Part shown: positions 1 through 13,388 of the stretch, piece after piece | Layout of the letters: each line of letters opens with the position of its first letter | Position numbering within the stretch: the stretch's first letter is position 1 | NCBI GenBank assembly: GCA_024305405.1 | Contig: JAKNDB010000068.1 | Coordinates: 8,113,501 to 8,177,500 of the forward strand | Direction: 5' to 3' | Source: Dirofilaria immitis | Taxonomy: Eukaryota > Nematoda > Chromadorea > Rhabditida > Onchocercidae | DNA: 64,000 nt | Program-made: the position numbers and the translations under genes | The notes under the pieces: model-generated | The model's input: the letters and a program-made list of their open reading frames with translations, nothing else | Database searches by the model: none | Told to the model about the DNA's origin: nothing

Positions 1-2
1 TG

Positions 3-360
3 TACAAAGAAAAAGACTTCGAAGTGAAGTTGTATTCGGAATATATCGCAATATGTCGTAGCGCAGTCCTTCAGATCGCAATTTCTGGAATACTCTACTA
101 CAACTATTCTATTAATGGCATTAATGCATGTAACAGAACACATAACATCTATTCGGGATAAGGAAATTTCGTAATGTTGCTTGTTGGGATTAAGTTGGGT
201 TTGCGTTGGTTCGCTATTGCTGGCAGTTATAGTTTGTCAAGAAGGGATGATTACTCGGAGTTTGGGACACCGACATCGTTTGATGATGCTGATAGAGCAC
301 TATCTGTTTCAACTCAAAAGTTGCAGAGCTCAAAGGTTACCTTATTATATTACTCGTATA
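3..360 (+). CDS. 3' part of an unidentified membrane-protein gene (partial, frame broken)
   Basis: A frame open from the first bases reads YKEKDFEVKLYSEYIAICRS and continues through ISGILYYNYSINGINACNRT to a TAA at 156-158. After this point the coding-like sequence continues in other frames: a hydrophobic stretch LSWVCVGSLLLAVIVCQ near 190-240, then an acidic Ser-rich tail (DDYSEFGTPTSFDDADRA) near 245-330. The pieces look like the last exons of a multi-pass membrane protein whose frame is broken by small indels, as in its neighbours. I do not recognise the family. N-glycosylation-like NRT and NYS sites lie before the hydrophobic segment. The end point is a guess; the exon could also end at the GT near 337. 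Confidence is low because the gene begins outside the window. Confidence 0.35.
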
Positions 361-565
361 GAAATTTGCGGTTATTTACCTTAATATTTTTCTGGTTTTT
401 AAAAAAAAACCTACGTGAGAATTATAAAAGAGTTTTATGCGTATTTGGCTATGTTAGTATGTCTGATAGTTATTTCTCATAACCACCAGAAAATATGTTT
501 ATAACATAAAAAGTTTACGAATCTAATGTAATATATTAATGTTGTAGCACAGTAAGAGTTCTAGT

Positions 566-3500
566 ATGTCTGATAACCATTTAGCGAATTCAATAGCGAT
601 TTTGCAGGTAGTAGTTCTTGGAGCGAAGAAATTAGAAACGGGGAAAGAAGTTCGAGTTGTGCTACCAGAAGAAAAATACCTTGGACGTCTTCAAGAAATT
701 ATTGTGAAAGATTATTTCCCTGAACTACCAAAATTGAAGGTATATAGTTCTTCTTTCGATTATTTTGTAAGAGAAGTCTTTCCTTAATAAAAATTAATAA
801 GACTTATGATTTTTCTAGGCTCAGAAAGAATACTTGGATGCAGTCGCGGCAAATGATTTGGCCAGAATTCGTGAATTACAGCTACGTTATAGCACGAAGC
901 GTACTATTCGACGTACCTCACCTACGAGTGCAATTGACAGCCCGGATATATTTGATTCCAACATACTTGAACCCAACTCTTCTTGTGCAGAATCGAAAAT
1001 TGGAAAAAATGAGGAAGAAACTCTTACAAAGGTTTGATTTCTATAATTTTCATGTTAGGAACGAAATGCATTCAACAAGAGTTAATAAAAAAAAAAAAAT
1101 ATTCATTTTCATAAACAATAGAAATTTCATTTTATTCATAGTCGTATACGAGATAATTTTCCAAAGAGCTACTGAAGAATTTATCAACTTCGGAGTTAAT
1201 ATTTTGATTAATTTATGCGTTGAAAACTAACGGAATTGTTTGGCATTTTGTTATTATATTGACAATATTATTTTCAGAGAAAAAAACGTATGATAATCTT
1301 ACGGTTGATAGTTATTTGAATAAATTCACCTCTGAAGATAATGCATCTTTCGAGGAGCTTGCATTATTGCATAAAAGAAGGAACAAATTCGTAATGCATG
1401 GATGTATGAAGCGGAAAAGAAGCACAACAATCAGTTCGTTACTCGAGGGAAGGGATTAGTGAAGGCCGCTGATGAGCAAATCATGATCTCTTTGGCTCCT
1501 GAAACTGCTGAAGGTATCTTTTATATATGTATTTATTATCATTCTTTCTCCATTTTATTTCGTTAATACTAAATTAGACTTTCAGCAAAACTCACAATAT
1601 CTTTGCCATTTTCGAAATATTTTGTGTCTGCCGTATATATATTTATATAGTCATAAAAAATATGGTGTACGTTTCAATACTCTGAAAAACTTTTAAAAAA
1701 ATTGGTTAACAGGTATTTCTGTTATCCTTATTATTAAGTGGAAGTTATTTATTGCAGTAAGACCTAAAGAGCTTGATAATTGGTCCTATAAGGCGCGAAA
1801 CATTGTACATTTTCATCCGGAAGAGGCACCATTAACATTGGATGAGTATCTTCAGAGACAGAAATCAAAACAACGAGTCATAAACAAAAGTGCTACCCGT
1901 TTTCCGGAGGAGATCAACAAGGAGAAAAAACAGGTTTTTTCTTGCAGAGTTCTTCTCAGCTAATAAATCCTAAAATCTTTTGAGTAAAAATGAACGATTA
2001 ATTGCAGATTGCTGCAGTTAAGGGAGTTTTGCAACAGGGAGTAATGAATACAGGAAAGGTGGATATAACGGGGTGTGAAGCAGGTTTTTGTAAAGCTGGT
2101 ATAACGGAATTAGTTGCTACCCCATCTCCAACTCCAGGTAATTTTTCCAAACTTGTCATTGAGATTTATAAGAAGTTCTCAATAATTCAAATATTTTGAT
2201 GCTAAGTAATTGTGATTGTTTTATTATCTTAGACTTCTTTATTCGAATTATCTTAAAAATTAATCAAATATTGTTTCATTGTATTGTTGTTTTATTTTTG
2301 ATTCATAGCTATAACCGTGAATAATTATTTACCTTAACCTAGTTTTAAAATATTCGATTTGAGGTGTCGACGAATCACCATTTATGACATGGGGTGAAAT
2401 CGAGGGGACACCATTCCGACTTGATGCTTCAGATACGATTGCTCCAACTTCAGCTCCCGCCTTTAAGGTAACTAAATGTAATTAATAATGGTTTCCAAAA
2501 ACTCATTTTGTTTTTTACTGTTTTTGTGTTAATTGTTATCGTTTCGTTTATTAAGGGAGGCATTTTTAGATTCCTGAAATACCAGTTCGAGAAAAGATAG
2601 CTCAAAGTATAGCTGAAACAATTGCAAAACGTTATCATGACAAACGGAAAGTAGCTATGCGACAAGTAGAGAAGCATCATGTGTCAGTTTCTGTTTTACT
2701 ACTTTAACTTCATATCAAAATGATGCTGCGACAAATTTGAAATTGATTCATCCATTGCCTTCAGTATTACTGTGGTCGTCAAATCACGCGCATTTTATAA
2801 GTGAATTTAAATAAATAAATAAATTGGAAATGGAGATCAACTTTTCAATATCTCCATTATTGTTATCATTTGAAAAGTCGGCTATCTGACGCTGATAATT
2901 TTAGGAAAACACCCAGCTTTGGCTCCATCCGCACTTCTGAAAAACTTACAACGATGTCCCCGCTGCGAGGCGTCTTGCAGCACATGGACTTGGAATTCGG
3001 TTGAGTTCAGATAAGGAATTAAAGATCAATTCTATTAATTCTACACCTACACAATCAAGGTGAGCTCTCAACTTTTAAAGTGTTGACTGTAGGATGAAGT
3101 CAATTTAATAAATATTTCAGTTGTTTAGATATGTGTGAATATAAATAACTTAAGTTACATTTTATACATTTGGTTCAACATATACCAAATATGTTAAATA
3201 ATTTGGAAAAGTACAACTGGTAGCTAGATTAAATAGATATGCTAGTTCATTCTATTTTCAAAACAGTCATTGAAATAAGCGGACAATTGTTTTTTTCTCA
3301 ACTTTGGCACATGTTTGATATTTATTATTTGCTTGGTACTTATTCGACTTAATGTCAGAGGAATTCTGAGTTTCAAATGATTTATTCGTTATATTAATAC
3401 CCAAGAAATTCTTTGGTTTATGGAAACAGTATAAAATCAATCTTTATATTGATATATCTGAAAAACATTTAGATTATTATTTTAGGATATCGCATTACAA

Positions 3501-3680
3501 CTGTTCGACTGATACTTCAAGTTCATCACAATTATTAAGAAAAAACCAAAAACAAGTGTGGAAAGTATTGTCTCTCATACAGCTGTCAATTCATCTATAA
3601 CTGATAATTTGCTCAGTTTCGGACAGTTAAATAATACAGTTACGAAGAAAATTCGACCATCTGCAGCAGATTTCTTCTAA
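566..3680 (+). CDS. ess-2: Splicing factor ESS2 homolog (DGCR14/ES2)
   Basis: Nuclear protein of the ESS2/DGCR14 family, associated with the spliceosomal C complex. Exons seen: 566-739, 819-1031, 1280-1513, 1758-1933, 2008-2137, 2364-2467, 2570-2682, 2905-3059, 3486-3680; phases agree at all junctions. Family landmarks in order: LQEIIVKDYFPELPKLK, QKEYLDAVAANDLARI, DSYLNKFTSEDNASF, LDNWSYKARNIVHFHPEE, ATPSPTPG, FMTWGEIEGTPFRL, a basic IAKRYHDKRKVAMRQVEKHH helix, TMSP-AARRLAAHGLG, and the C-terminal SITDNLLSFG...PSAADFF. The start ATG follows a TTCTAG acceptor by one base, consistent with SL trans-splicing. Three in-exon frame breaks (runs at 1385-1387, 2958-2961, 3540-3545) are each cured by one extra base. 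The third acceptor is ...CAGAG, two bases past the first AG. Assignment is very secure; functionality of this copy depends on the breaks being assembly errors. Confidence 0.93.
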
Positions 3681-5496
3681 TATTTTATATTTTGTGCATA
3701 GTATAAGTAGTATTTTATTAAAATTTGTGTATATGCTGCCGTGTCATCTTATACCTAAACGATATTTGAATAAAATCGAGATAATTCTCAGTAAGACACT
3801 TATTGTTCACGAATGTTTTCCTCAAATTAGATCTTTCTTATGTATTTTATTCGCTATTCGCTAATTTTCATCAATTATGAGCAGAGTTGAAACTCTGTTG
3901 AACGTATTTGAAAATTTGATCGCAGATTATCAGCAGAATTAGTTGATGATGATGGCTGATCATTTGACATAGATCATTGGTCCTTCAATAGTCTTTGCCG
4001 TTTGTAATACTTTAAGCGAGATAGGCTAATCGTGACATGATGAGCCCCTCGGAATGATTGTTTACGGCAATAATCAGATTGGGATTTCAAGAATTGATAG
4101 TATCTTCAATCAGTTACGCAGAGGGCATGTGCTCAGACGCTGCATTGTTATGGTGGTGTTGTATCTAAAGTTTGCCAGTTATTCTTCGATAACAGTAGAT
4201 AACACGCCTATTCTCGTTTGGAAGCACAGCGTCACTACTATCATCTTTTGCTGTACTGCGTACACACACTAAGCTCCGATACAACAGCAATGGCATTGGT
4301 TGTTACATTTGGAGAGGTTAGTAGTATGCGTCGTTGATGGTCGTGGTTGGTTGGTTGATTGATCGATCGAGTTTCTCTCACTTATGTGATTTGTACCGTT
4401 TATATGAATTTCCTGTCTAAGTTGGTTCATCCAGTGGGAGATTAGTATTACATTTGATTGGATAGAAATTGAACATATATGGATGCAGGTACTGCAGCTA
4501 TATCTTCTGGTTGTTTGATGTTCGGTTTTTTTTCTCTTATCTCATGAGCTCCTAAAATCAGAACTGGGTGATTCAGTTTGTTTATTGTTTGTTCGCACTG
4601 CAGTTTTGTTTAAAAGCATTGTGTTATTACACTGAATTACTGTAAAAGGTCACTTGCTTTTATTTGTCTTTGCAAAAACAGTCGGACTCGTTTAATGAGA
4701 TGATATATTGGATCTGTTGTCTATTTCAGTCCGTTAGCGTTTCTTGCTTAAAATCCTGCTTGCTATTCTAATAAAATACTCTTCAATATTTAGTCATAAG
4801 AGACTGTAAGTTAAGATCAATGCTACTCAGTATATCTTTCGTACACACACAACATTTTTCGGGAACACTAGCAGTTTTTTCCCTATTAATTCAACAAGCA
4901 CTAATAAAAAGATATATGGACATTCACCTTTTTTTCATGAACTTGACGGATGAACTTTTATAAAATTTACATTACTATTCTTGGATACATAGCATTACTC
5001 AGGTTTTTTGCAATGTTAGATAATTTCCAAATATATTACGCATTAATCTATAGAATATTCTTTTAATTCTGTTCATTTCACAATTCGAGTGGGCTACTGA
5101 TCTCAAACGAAGAGAGAAGATATAATGTTATTTTTGATTTTTCGCCTAAGTAATTTTCACGGTCCTTTTCAAGTACGAATCGTTCCTCATTTGACCTATA
5201 TAAGTCTATTTTTTTATCGATACTTACCCTTCAGACAATCAATCCATAATTCAAGTCAGAAATCGTGTTTGAACTTCACGTTCTGAAATTTGTTTTATAG
5301 TATTTGAAAATCCAAAATCAGATTTAACTCTGAAACATACAAATTTCTCTAAATTAAATTATTGCGTTTCTGTAGTAATATATACTTTCTGTTTATTTCA
5401 TTAAACGTGTGGAATGTATTGGTAAACGCTTGATTTAAAAGTAGATTTTTAAATTGATTGATTTCAGATATTATTAAAAAAGCGTAATGTTATATA
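3681..5496. other. Intergenic, ESS2 to CDK12
   Basis: AT-rich spacer with no convincing coding exon on either strand. A 72-codon open frame at 4054-4272 has no recognisable domain and no splice context. The part at 4030-4370 is a little richer in GC and may hold promoter sequence for the kinase gene. At 5461-5467 an ATTTCAG acceptor lies about 30 bases before the kinase start codon and is a plausible trans-splice site. Confidence 0.5.
5461..5467 (+). promoter_or_regulatory. Probable spliced-leader trans-splice acceptor of the CDK12 gene
   Basis: The motif ATTTCAG ends 29 bases before the ATG at 5497, with no upstream donor that would pair with it in a coding exon. An out-of-frame ATG lies between acceptor and start. 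Trans-splicing of SL1 to such sites is common in filarial nematodes; here it is inferred from position only. Confidence 0.5.
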
Positions 5497-8400
5497 ATGG
5501 TATACAAAGAAGCAGATCGTTTGCTGGAAAGTAAGAATAAATTCCTGGGACTGAACAAAGCAGTAAAGGTTAATTTTTGGGCTCTCAACTTTGAATGGTA
5601 TTATTGGATTATAAAATGTGGACAATTTTATTTTCTAAGAAATTTCTATTATCTTAAATTTTCAATTGTTAAAAATTTTAGAAACTCACTGCTCATCACC
5701 TTCGTGTAGCATTAGGAGCGAAGAACTAAGTGAAGTGAGCAGTGGTAGTCCAGCAACAGGAAGTCTTCGTAATAGCCGGCAGTTAATGCATTCTACAAAA
5801 AGAAAGAAAAACACTCCAGGGACCGAGAAATGTCATCAAAAGACGTAGAAAATCGGTTTCACCGTTATTTCAGCATAGTCGGTAAGTTCAAATAATGTAA
5901 TTTTAAATTTTCTTTGGGATGTTTGTATATCTTTTCTTTTTTAAATCTGAACATGAAGAGAGTTTATGAAACGTTTCTGACCATCCAGATCAGTCATTTT
6001 ATTCCAACTTCAGTAATTAATTGATCTTAGTTGCTGACAATTACATAGGAGAAAATTTCTTTCTAAAAGTTTTGAGAATATCATTTGTTATCTGGCTTGA
6101 TTCGCATTATTTCTTCATTGCTGAGTATATGTCCAATCCTTACATTTGTTACGATAAAAATTTGGGTTAATCTCTGAGGCTGTCTTAATTTTGTAATGAA
6201 ATTGTTTGCAGTACTGCTGAAGTTTATTTTTTTATCATGTAAACCCTATTTTTTTATATTGAAATGATTTCAGTGCAACTAATTGCTCAAACTAATCTGT
6301 TTATCATCACGGGATAAAAAAATACGTTTAGATATATAAAATAAAAAAGATGAAATCCTAGAATTCAAAATAGAGTTAAAGTAGCACTAAATAGAAATTA
6401 TTTGTTTTCATCTAATTTATTAAAAATTTTAACAGAAGCGATTGTTAGATCAATATTTCTTCAGAAGATCAAGATCGAGATCTGTTTCTCGCAATCGGAA
6501 AAGGAGGCGATCTCCTTCCCCATCAACAAATGGCAAAATTAGAGAGCATGAACGTCGTTCGGATCATAGAAAAAATGAAACACGTCGAGACTTGATGCAG
6601 GCAAATAGACGCATTAATCAGAGCAGGTAGTTTTAGATTCAATTTAGTCTTTGTTTTCTTAATTTTTGTCCAAAGGAATTATTGGAATGTTGGAACTGCT
6701 GTATTTTTTTATTCCAAAATTTTTTTAAATTAGAAAAAAGTACCCTACACCGAATTCTTACTTATTCTTACAAGTTCCTTTTACCAATAACTTTTATTTG
6801 ATATATTGTTGCTAACTAAGACCGTTGTAGACGACGTCGTACTCCGCAGAGATCGTCTAGACGTTCTGATAGGCGAGAAGGACGTCGTAAACGGAGTAGA
6901 AGTCGTTCAAGCATATCCAGTTCCAGTTCATCCGATACTACGTCATCAAGCATGAATGAGTAAGCTGTTTTTATTCATCATATTGACAAAACATTTGCTG
7001 ATTAGATAAAATCAGATTGCAAAAAATTTTAGGATGCGTATGAAGTCGTCACTTCTTGGTGAAATTATGACAAGACATCATGATAAAAGAATCGATAGGA
7101 CGGCAAAAGAATGGAAAGAAAAACGACACAGACATAGTTCAGCAACAAAGAAACGTCCGTCACGGAGGCGTGCTCCTTCATCTGATTCAACGACATCATC
7201 TTCGGGTCGCAGTCCTCAACCCTCTGTAAATAAATAAATGTCTATATATATATTTATAAATAAATGTGTATATATATATATATATTTATATATTGAATCT
7301 AATCATATAATTAAAGGAAAGAAAATATTGATATGTAATGATTCATCATTACATATTAAAAAAACAGGATTTTTTCAACAGTAAACCATAATTTTGACTC
7401 TTAGAGATCTTTAGAACTTTTTAACTATCGACATAGTTTATTGCTTTTCAAACTGTTAAATGGTTTTTATTATAGGCATCAACATTAGTAGTGCCGCCAC
7501 CCCCACCACCACCAATTCGGGTAATTCCTGCAAGTGTTCCACCACCAGCGGCATCTTTTATACCGGCTGTGCCAACTTTTATACCACCACCACCAGCTCC
7601 AATTGGTATGGATCCAAATGCTTATCAAGTAGCAATGGCAGCTTACACTGCGCAATATGGATACACTGGTCAAGTAAATCTTTCAATTATTTTCTCTTTA
7701 CCTTTTTAAAAATGTTATTTTTAAGAAATCTTGCATTTGTAGAATTATACAGTTTGTAGAATTTAAAGCTCTGGTTATTTTCTCTAATTTCACAAAAGTA
7801 TGGCATCATACTTTAGAAGACTTATGAGATGGAATCATTCCATTTAATTTACCGGTTAATCTTAGTCTCATTTGTAATTTATTGAAATTTCGATAAATAT
7901 GTTTTCAGATGGCAGCTTTTACTATTCCACCACCTCCATATTCGCAACCTCCACCTATACCGCCACCTCCGATTGCACCAAATCCAATCTTACCACCTCC
8001 TCCTCTACCACCCATGCCTTCATCTATGCCATTACCACCTTGTTTACCTGTTAACACATCACAGCCTCCTCCACCTGCACCTCCTTCGATACCGAATCCA
8101 AATGTTATATCGTCGGTAGCTGTAGTTCATCCTATACAGCAGGATGTCTCTATGCCTCCCGTTGCGCCCCCACCAGCCCCTCCACCAATGCCTCCCCAAT
8201 CCAAACGAATATTCATACGACCTCTGTAAGTTCATTTGATTTGTATTCGAATATTATTTATACATTGATTTGCTAATAATTTTCGTAGGTAAAGAAATAT
8301 TTCAATATGTAGGAGAGAAATTCATTATATTGTTTGTATCAAAATCACGTATTTGTAACTTACATTCAAAAGTTTACATGTCCAAACAGTGACATGTTGT

Positions 8401-11272
8401 AAAGTTGAAGTCATTAGTGCATTAAACAAACGCCATGAAGTTATAGGGTGTTAAACAAACGTCTAAAATTGCGAGAAGATCCGGAAAATTGGGGCTGTTC
8501 AACAATGGAAAATATGAAATCAAAACTCAAGTAGGTGAAGGCACTTATGGACAAGTGTACAAAGCACGTGATAAAATTACTCGTAAGTTTTTATGCCCTT
8601 GATAGCTTGGAGGATTTTATGATTAAATGTTTTGGGAATAAGGAGGTATTATAGCTATATATATATATTTATATCTTTTTCAGTTCAAAAATTTTTGACA
8701 TTGTTTACGATGTCCAATCTTACTTCATATCTTATATACCCTTTTTGCATTTCGCAAGTTTCTGCTTTTACTGCTTATGATTGATAAAAGCATCTTGAAG
8801 TCATTATTCAAAGAGGCAAAGTAAAGTAATGAATTTTTTTCAGAAGAAGTGGTTGCACTGAAAAAGTGCGTTTAGAAAATGAAAAAGAAGGCTTCCCTAT
8901 TACTGCTGTTCGTGAAATTAAGATTCTCAGACAGCTAAACCATCGAAATGTTGTTAAACTAATCGATATTGTTACTGACAAACAAACTGCTGCAGATTTT
9001 AGGAAAGACAAAGGTATATTGCTGAAAAAGTGTATTGACACATTTTTCACTATACTTCAAGAAGATGTAGAAGTGAGATTATTTTGTCTAATTTTTATCT
9101 TCTTCGGTGCTGACTTTAGGCGCATTTTATTTGGTTTTTGAATATTTGGATCACGATCTTATGGGCATACTGGAAAGCCAGTTTGTTGAGTTTTCGGATG
9201 ATCAGATTTCATCGCTTATGAAGCAGCTTGTTTCGGGATTAGAATATTGCCATTCGATTGGATTTCTTCATCGTGACATCAAGTGCTCAAATATTCTTCT
9301 AAACAACAAGTATGATTAATTTTGTTGCGAGTTCGTTGTTGTATTCATTGCTTATATTAATAGCTCTTGATACAAAACATTATTCTGTTTTTAGAGGAGA
9401 GCTTAAACTAGCTGATTTTGGCTTGGCAAGATTTTACGATGAAGATCAAGATCGTCCTTACACCAATCGCGTAATAACGCTTTGGTATCGTCCACCGGAA
9501 CTTCTTTTAGGTGAAGAACGATATACAACCGCTGTTGATGTGTGGAGTGTTGGGTTTGTTATTTTGCTCATAAATAACTTGATTTGAAAGGGAATATTTC
9601 TAGATGGTTATACAGATGTTGCAGGAATTATAACATATAAATTGCAGATGCATTCTTGGAGAATTATATACGAAGAAGCCAATGTTTCAAGGAAATACTG
9701 AAATGGTGCAATTGGATGTAATATCGAAACTTTGTGGTACACCATCGCCTGAAAATTGGCCTGATGTTATAAAACTGCCTCTGTATTGCAGCTTTCGACC
9801 AAAGCGTATATTTCCTCGAATCTTACGTGATGCATTTGGGTTGTAAGTTTTCAGATGTGGGAATACTGCACGAATAATTTCTTGTATTATCATTTATCAT
9901 TTGTTGATGTGATTGCAGCATACCTGATAAACCTTTGGATTTACTTGACCGAATGCTTGAATTAGATCCAAGGAAGCGTATTACTTCAAAGGGATCTCTT
10001 ACACATCCTTGGCTAAATGATGTTGACCCTTCAAAGTACCACCGCCAAAGCTTCCAGATTGGCAAGATTGTCATGAGCTGTGGTCGAAAAAACAGAGGAA
10101 GAACCGTTCGGTTGGCAGTGAGTCTCTTTATCATATAGCTTTTAAAATATTATATATGATGAAGGGAACTGTAAAACTAGAGGGATTAAAGACTAGATTT
10201 TTATTTTGGATACACTTATGTTTTGATTGATCACAGTTAGATTGAGTTTATCCAGTTGGACGATCTTTGTGTTGATTTAAACTAATACATATTTTATGCC
10301 CAGTTTTGCTCTTTCAAAAATTATTTTTTTTTATCAAGTTTCAAAGATTGTTTTTTTATCAAGGGAAATGATTTTTATCATCACTGGTTTTGAAGTTATA
10401 TATTTTAGGTAGCATGGTAATTTCGCAGTTGTCACAACCACATACGCAGTTTGTACAGCAGCATTACTCTGTGCTTCCTTCTAGTTCACATCAGGTTTCT
10501 TTTACTGTTTTACCTTTGCATTATTTTTTCTCTCGAACATTACGTGTTATTTTGTTGAGACATGAAGCAAAATGTCAACTTTTAATTTTAGTCTGATTCG
10601 AACACAAATTTGAGAAGTGTTCCATCACTTTCAACGACAAGACGATTGAACATTGCACATTTATCTATTGAAAATAATGCATCTTCAGAAGCTTCATTAA
10701 AAAGTAAGTTGTTGATGTCTCAAGTTTTACGGGCATTATGCATTGCTGAAGAAATGCATCTTCATTTTAACGAGAAAACAAAACGGTGGCTAAATATTCA
10801 AAGACAAATTTTTATAAGACAAGATAAGGTAATTATAAATGATTGATGGCACCGCCAAATTTGAGTTATATTGGAAGTCATAGGCAATAGTACTGGTTAT
10901 TTTTCAGATGTAGATGCAGCAATTCGAGCAATTCAGGCCGATCCAAGCAATTTGGAAGCGGCACGCGCATTGCTGGCTAATTTAAGTCCTACAGCAGCAG
11001 CATCTGTTTTGCAGCTTGTTAGTAAAAGTGGTGTTTTGCCACCAGCGGTGATGTCGGCACTTTCAACGTCTGCAACAAATGCATCGCATGTACATCCTCG
11101 AATGCAAAATCAGCTCAGTGAAATATTAGGACAGCTTGCATCAATGGAATCAAAAGGTAGTGTATCAGTTACTATTAGTAGTAATTCTACTTCAAACGCA
11201 CCGACATACCAACAAACTTCATCATTAGCTTTATTGCAAACACCGCTAAACAGAGAATACTTTCAAAACTGA
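5497..11272 (+). CDS. cdk-12: Cyclin-dependent kinase 12/13 homolog (RNA polymerase II CTD kinase)
   Basis: Transcription elongation kinase that, with cyclin K, phosphorylates the Pol II CTD. Sixteen exons: 5497-5568, 5682-5881, 6465-6626, 6831-6959, 7033-7225, 7476-7673, 7909-8225, 8447-8582, 8844-9013, 9120-9309, 9395-9553, 9648-9842, 9919-10117, 10409-10494, 10592-10703, 10908-11272. Order of regions matches the family: N-terminal Arg/Ser-rich domain, proline-rich region (7476-8225), kinase domain, low-complexity tail. Kinase motifs: GEGTYGQVY loop, VALKKV lysine, PITAVREIK helix, [23 protein letters not shown], then the CDK12/13-specific [14 protein letters not shown] extension with its basic cluster. 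Breaks at 8509-8512, 8861-8865 and 10033-10035, plus three in exon 2 (5682, 5807-5811, 5838-5841), are each cured by one base, and phases then agree everywhere. The exact first exon is less certain than the rest. Confidence 0.93.
7241..7294. repeat. AT-rich (TA)n microsatellite in a CDK12 intron
   Basis: Interrupted TA dinucleotide runs with TTTATAAATAAA spacers directly behind the 3' end of exon 5. No further function visible. Confidence 0.8.
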
Positions 11273-12673
11273 CCATTCATATTTTATTGTTTACTTTTTA
11301 TTTTTAATTTAAGAATATCCTTATAACTTATACTCTTTTCTTACGTCTAAAGTAAAATACAGAGTAAGATTAGTTCTATTTTTCATTAGATCATATTTCA
11401 TTGCTTATTTGCTGATATTCACTTTTATGTATGCATAATCGATTTAGGTTCCTCAAATTTTTAAATTATTTATTAACTTCTAAAAGCTAAAATGACCATT
11501 CTAACACAGTGAATTCAATGATTCATGTTGCTCTACTGTTTGTTAATCTATCAATAAAGGATTATTTCGTGTGAAGTTTTGTTATTGGTACTACTATTTT
11601 GCATGATGATGTTAAAGATTGTTTAATAATGACATTCGTTCATATTTGAATTAATATGTTATAAACTAGGAATATTTCCATAGGTCTAACTGAGATTTCC
11701 TTCTACGCGACCAAGTTTCCTGTGTTCAGATATTTATAAAAATAATCATTTTTTATTTTGCATCATTTGGTGTAACGGATATCAAATTATTTCTTGTTTT
11801 CGAAGTTCTATGACATTAATCGAACATCTTATTGAGAAACTGGAGCTTCCTGAATTGTCTTATTGTTAATGAATACTAATAATTAATTGCATATAATAGT
11901 GCGAAACAATTATCCGGTGATTTATTTCATGCTACCGTGACGTTTAGTTAGGAATTAATGTATAATGTGTAAATTATAGCTTGTGAGGAAGAAAAATAGG
12001 TGAAGAAGAAAAGTAAGAAAAATCGTTGCTAATATTATGTCTGCAAGGTCTTTCTCAATATTTATGTGTGCTATTTCTCTACAGCTTCAGTAAATGGGCT
12101 CTAATTTTATTAGTTCGTCATCATTGCGCTAATTAATGGCTTTATTTATTACGTCAAAGTTGGATATGCACTTATGTTCAATTGAAGTTAAAGAGAGGTG
12201 TTTCTGGTCTTGAAAAAGAAGGTCCATATTAATTTTGTAGCATAGTACTTGTTGATTTTACATTTTAGAATGCTGAGGTTACGATTTATTTTGGTCTGCA
12301 AGGCTATCATACTTCTTTTTTACTAGAAGCACGAATAGGTATGTAATGGATTGATACTGACTGAAGAAAGAGCAGGCATTGGTCGTTGTGCGCTGTATCT
12401 TTTTCCAAATGAGAAATCGTAAAATGGAATTGTGTAATTTTTCCATGCATGAAAATAAGCTTCAGGCTGCTTCACTCCGTTTTTGGATGAAAAGACCTAC
12501 TTACTTCTGAGCATACTGATGTAGTTTTTTGTGTTTTGTCACATTTTTTCCTGAACTGAAATAAGATAGGATTATAGGTGTGGATATTCTGTTGTTAGTT
12601 TATGGACGAGGAAATGCATCATAGTTCAATTTAATACTGTAGTTTTGTTATCATTGAAAAAAATATGTTTTAG
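11273..12673. other. Intergenic, CDK12 to the unidentified gene at 12674
   Basis: Begins with the 3'UTR of the kinase gene; an AATAAA occurs near 11553. No convincing exon found on either strand. Upstream exons of the next gene may lie here but could not be picked out. Confidence 0.45.
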
Positions 12674-13388
12674 GAGATCTGTCGTTTGCTGAAGAACCAG
12701 TAATACCAGAAAAAGAGAAGGAAGCAACAAAAAGCCAGTGTGCCCAATCGAACTGAACATGGGAAATATTTCTGGGTTGCCAGTACAAAGAAAAAATGGT
12801 GGTGGTGTAGATTGCAGTCGGATTTTAGTGTCATTAAAATCTGAGAATTCTGAGAAGGAGCAGTCACCGAGCAAACATTCAGAACTGTTGGGTTGACGGT
12901 CTCATAGGGAGAAGTTGTTAACGATATTTCTTTAAAATACAATCAGTATGCAGAAGGAATTTTTAAATTCCTACTTGTGTAGTACACGTCGACGCTTGTA
13001 TATGAAAACATCGGCCATTGCAATCACTAATATTGAGGATGAAGGATTACTGGCGTTTCCGGGCGAGGTAATAAATAATCATTTGCATCATTACTTTTGT
13101 ACTGTTACACGTTATTTTTGTTGTAATGTTTGTATGAAATGATTCGAAATTGAATAATGGACGATCGCAAGAAAGGTATGACCGTTTTTAAGATGTTCCG
13201 CTAGCAAGTCTTTTGTCATGGCATATATTTGGTACTCGCAGAACTCGACCTTAATGACTAGTATGCAATATATAACAGAAAGCATGCAGTACTCGCGAAA
13301 CCAAATCCGGATATCCGAAATGAAAATGCCTCATTCTGTGCAAGATGGATCCGGTCTTGGTTTTTATACCGGTGCTTTCCGAATTTAA
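12674..13388 (+). CDS. Unidentified gene, 3' exons
   Basis: Three coding blocks with consistent splice signals. Block one starts after TTTTAG at 12671-12673 and reads GDLSFAEEPVIPEKEKEATK, then, after a one-base break near 12756, NISGLPVQRKNGGG...SENSEKEQSPSKHSELL. A short intron (GT near 12889, CAG ending near 12944) leads to a block with NSYLCSTRRRLYMKTSAIAI and TNIEDEGLLAFPGE ending at 13067. The last exon, 13242-13388, is fully open: NSTLMTSMQYITESMQYSRN through GSGLGFYTGAFRI and TAA. The phase-0 junction at 13067/13242 is clean. No known domain recognised; the middle is Ser/Glu/Lys-rich, while the C-terminus looks folded and ends in a short hydrophobic motif. The 5' end is not found. It could be a nematode-specific gene. 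Confidence 0.5.

Noticed and set aside
4054..4272. 72-codon open frame between ESS2 and CDK12
   Set aside because: No recognisable motif, no splice signals, and composition like the flanking intergenic DNA.
7485..7673. Trp-rich minus-strand frame
   Set aside because: Antisense shadow of the proline-rich exon of CDK12 (CCA codons read as TGG).
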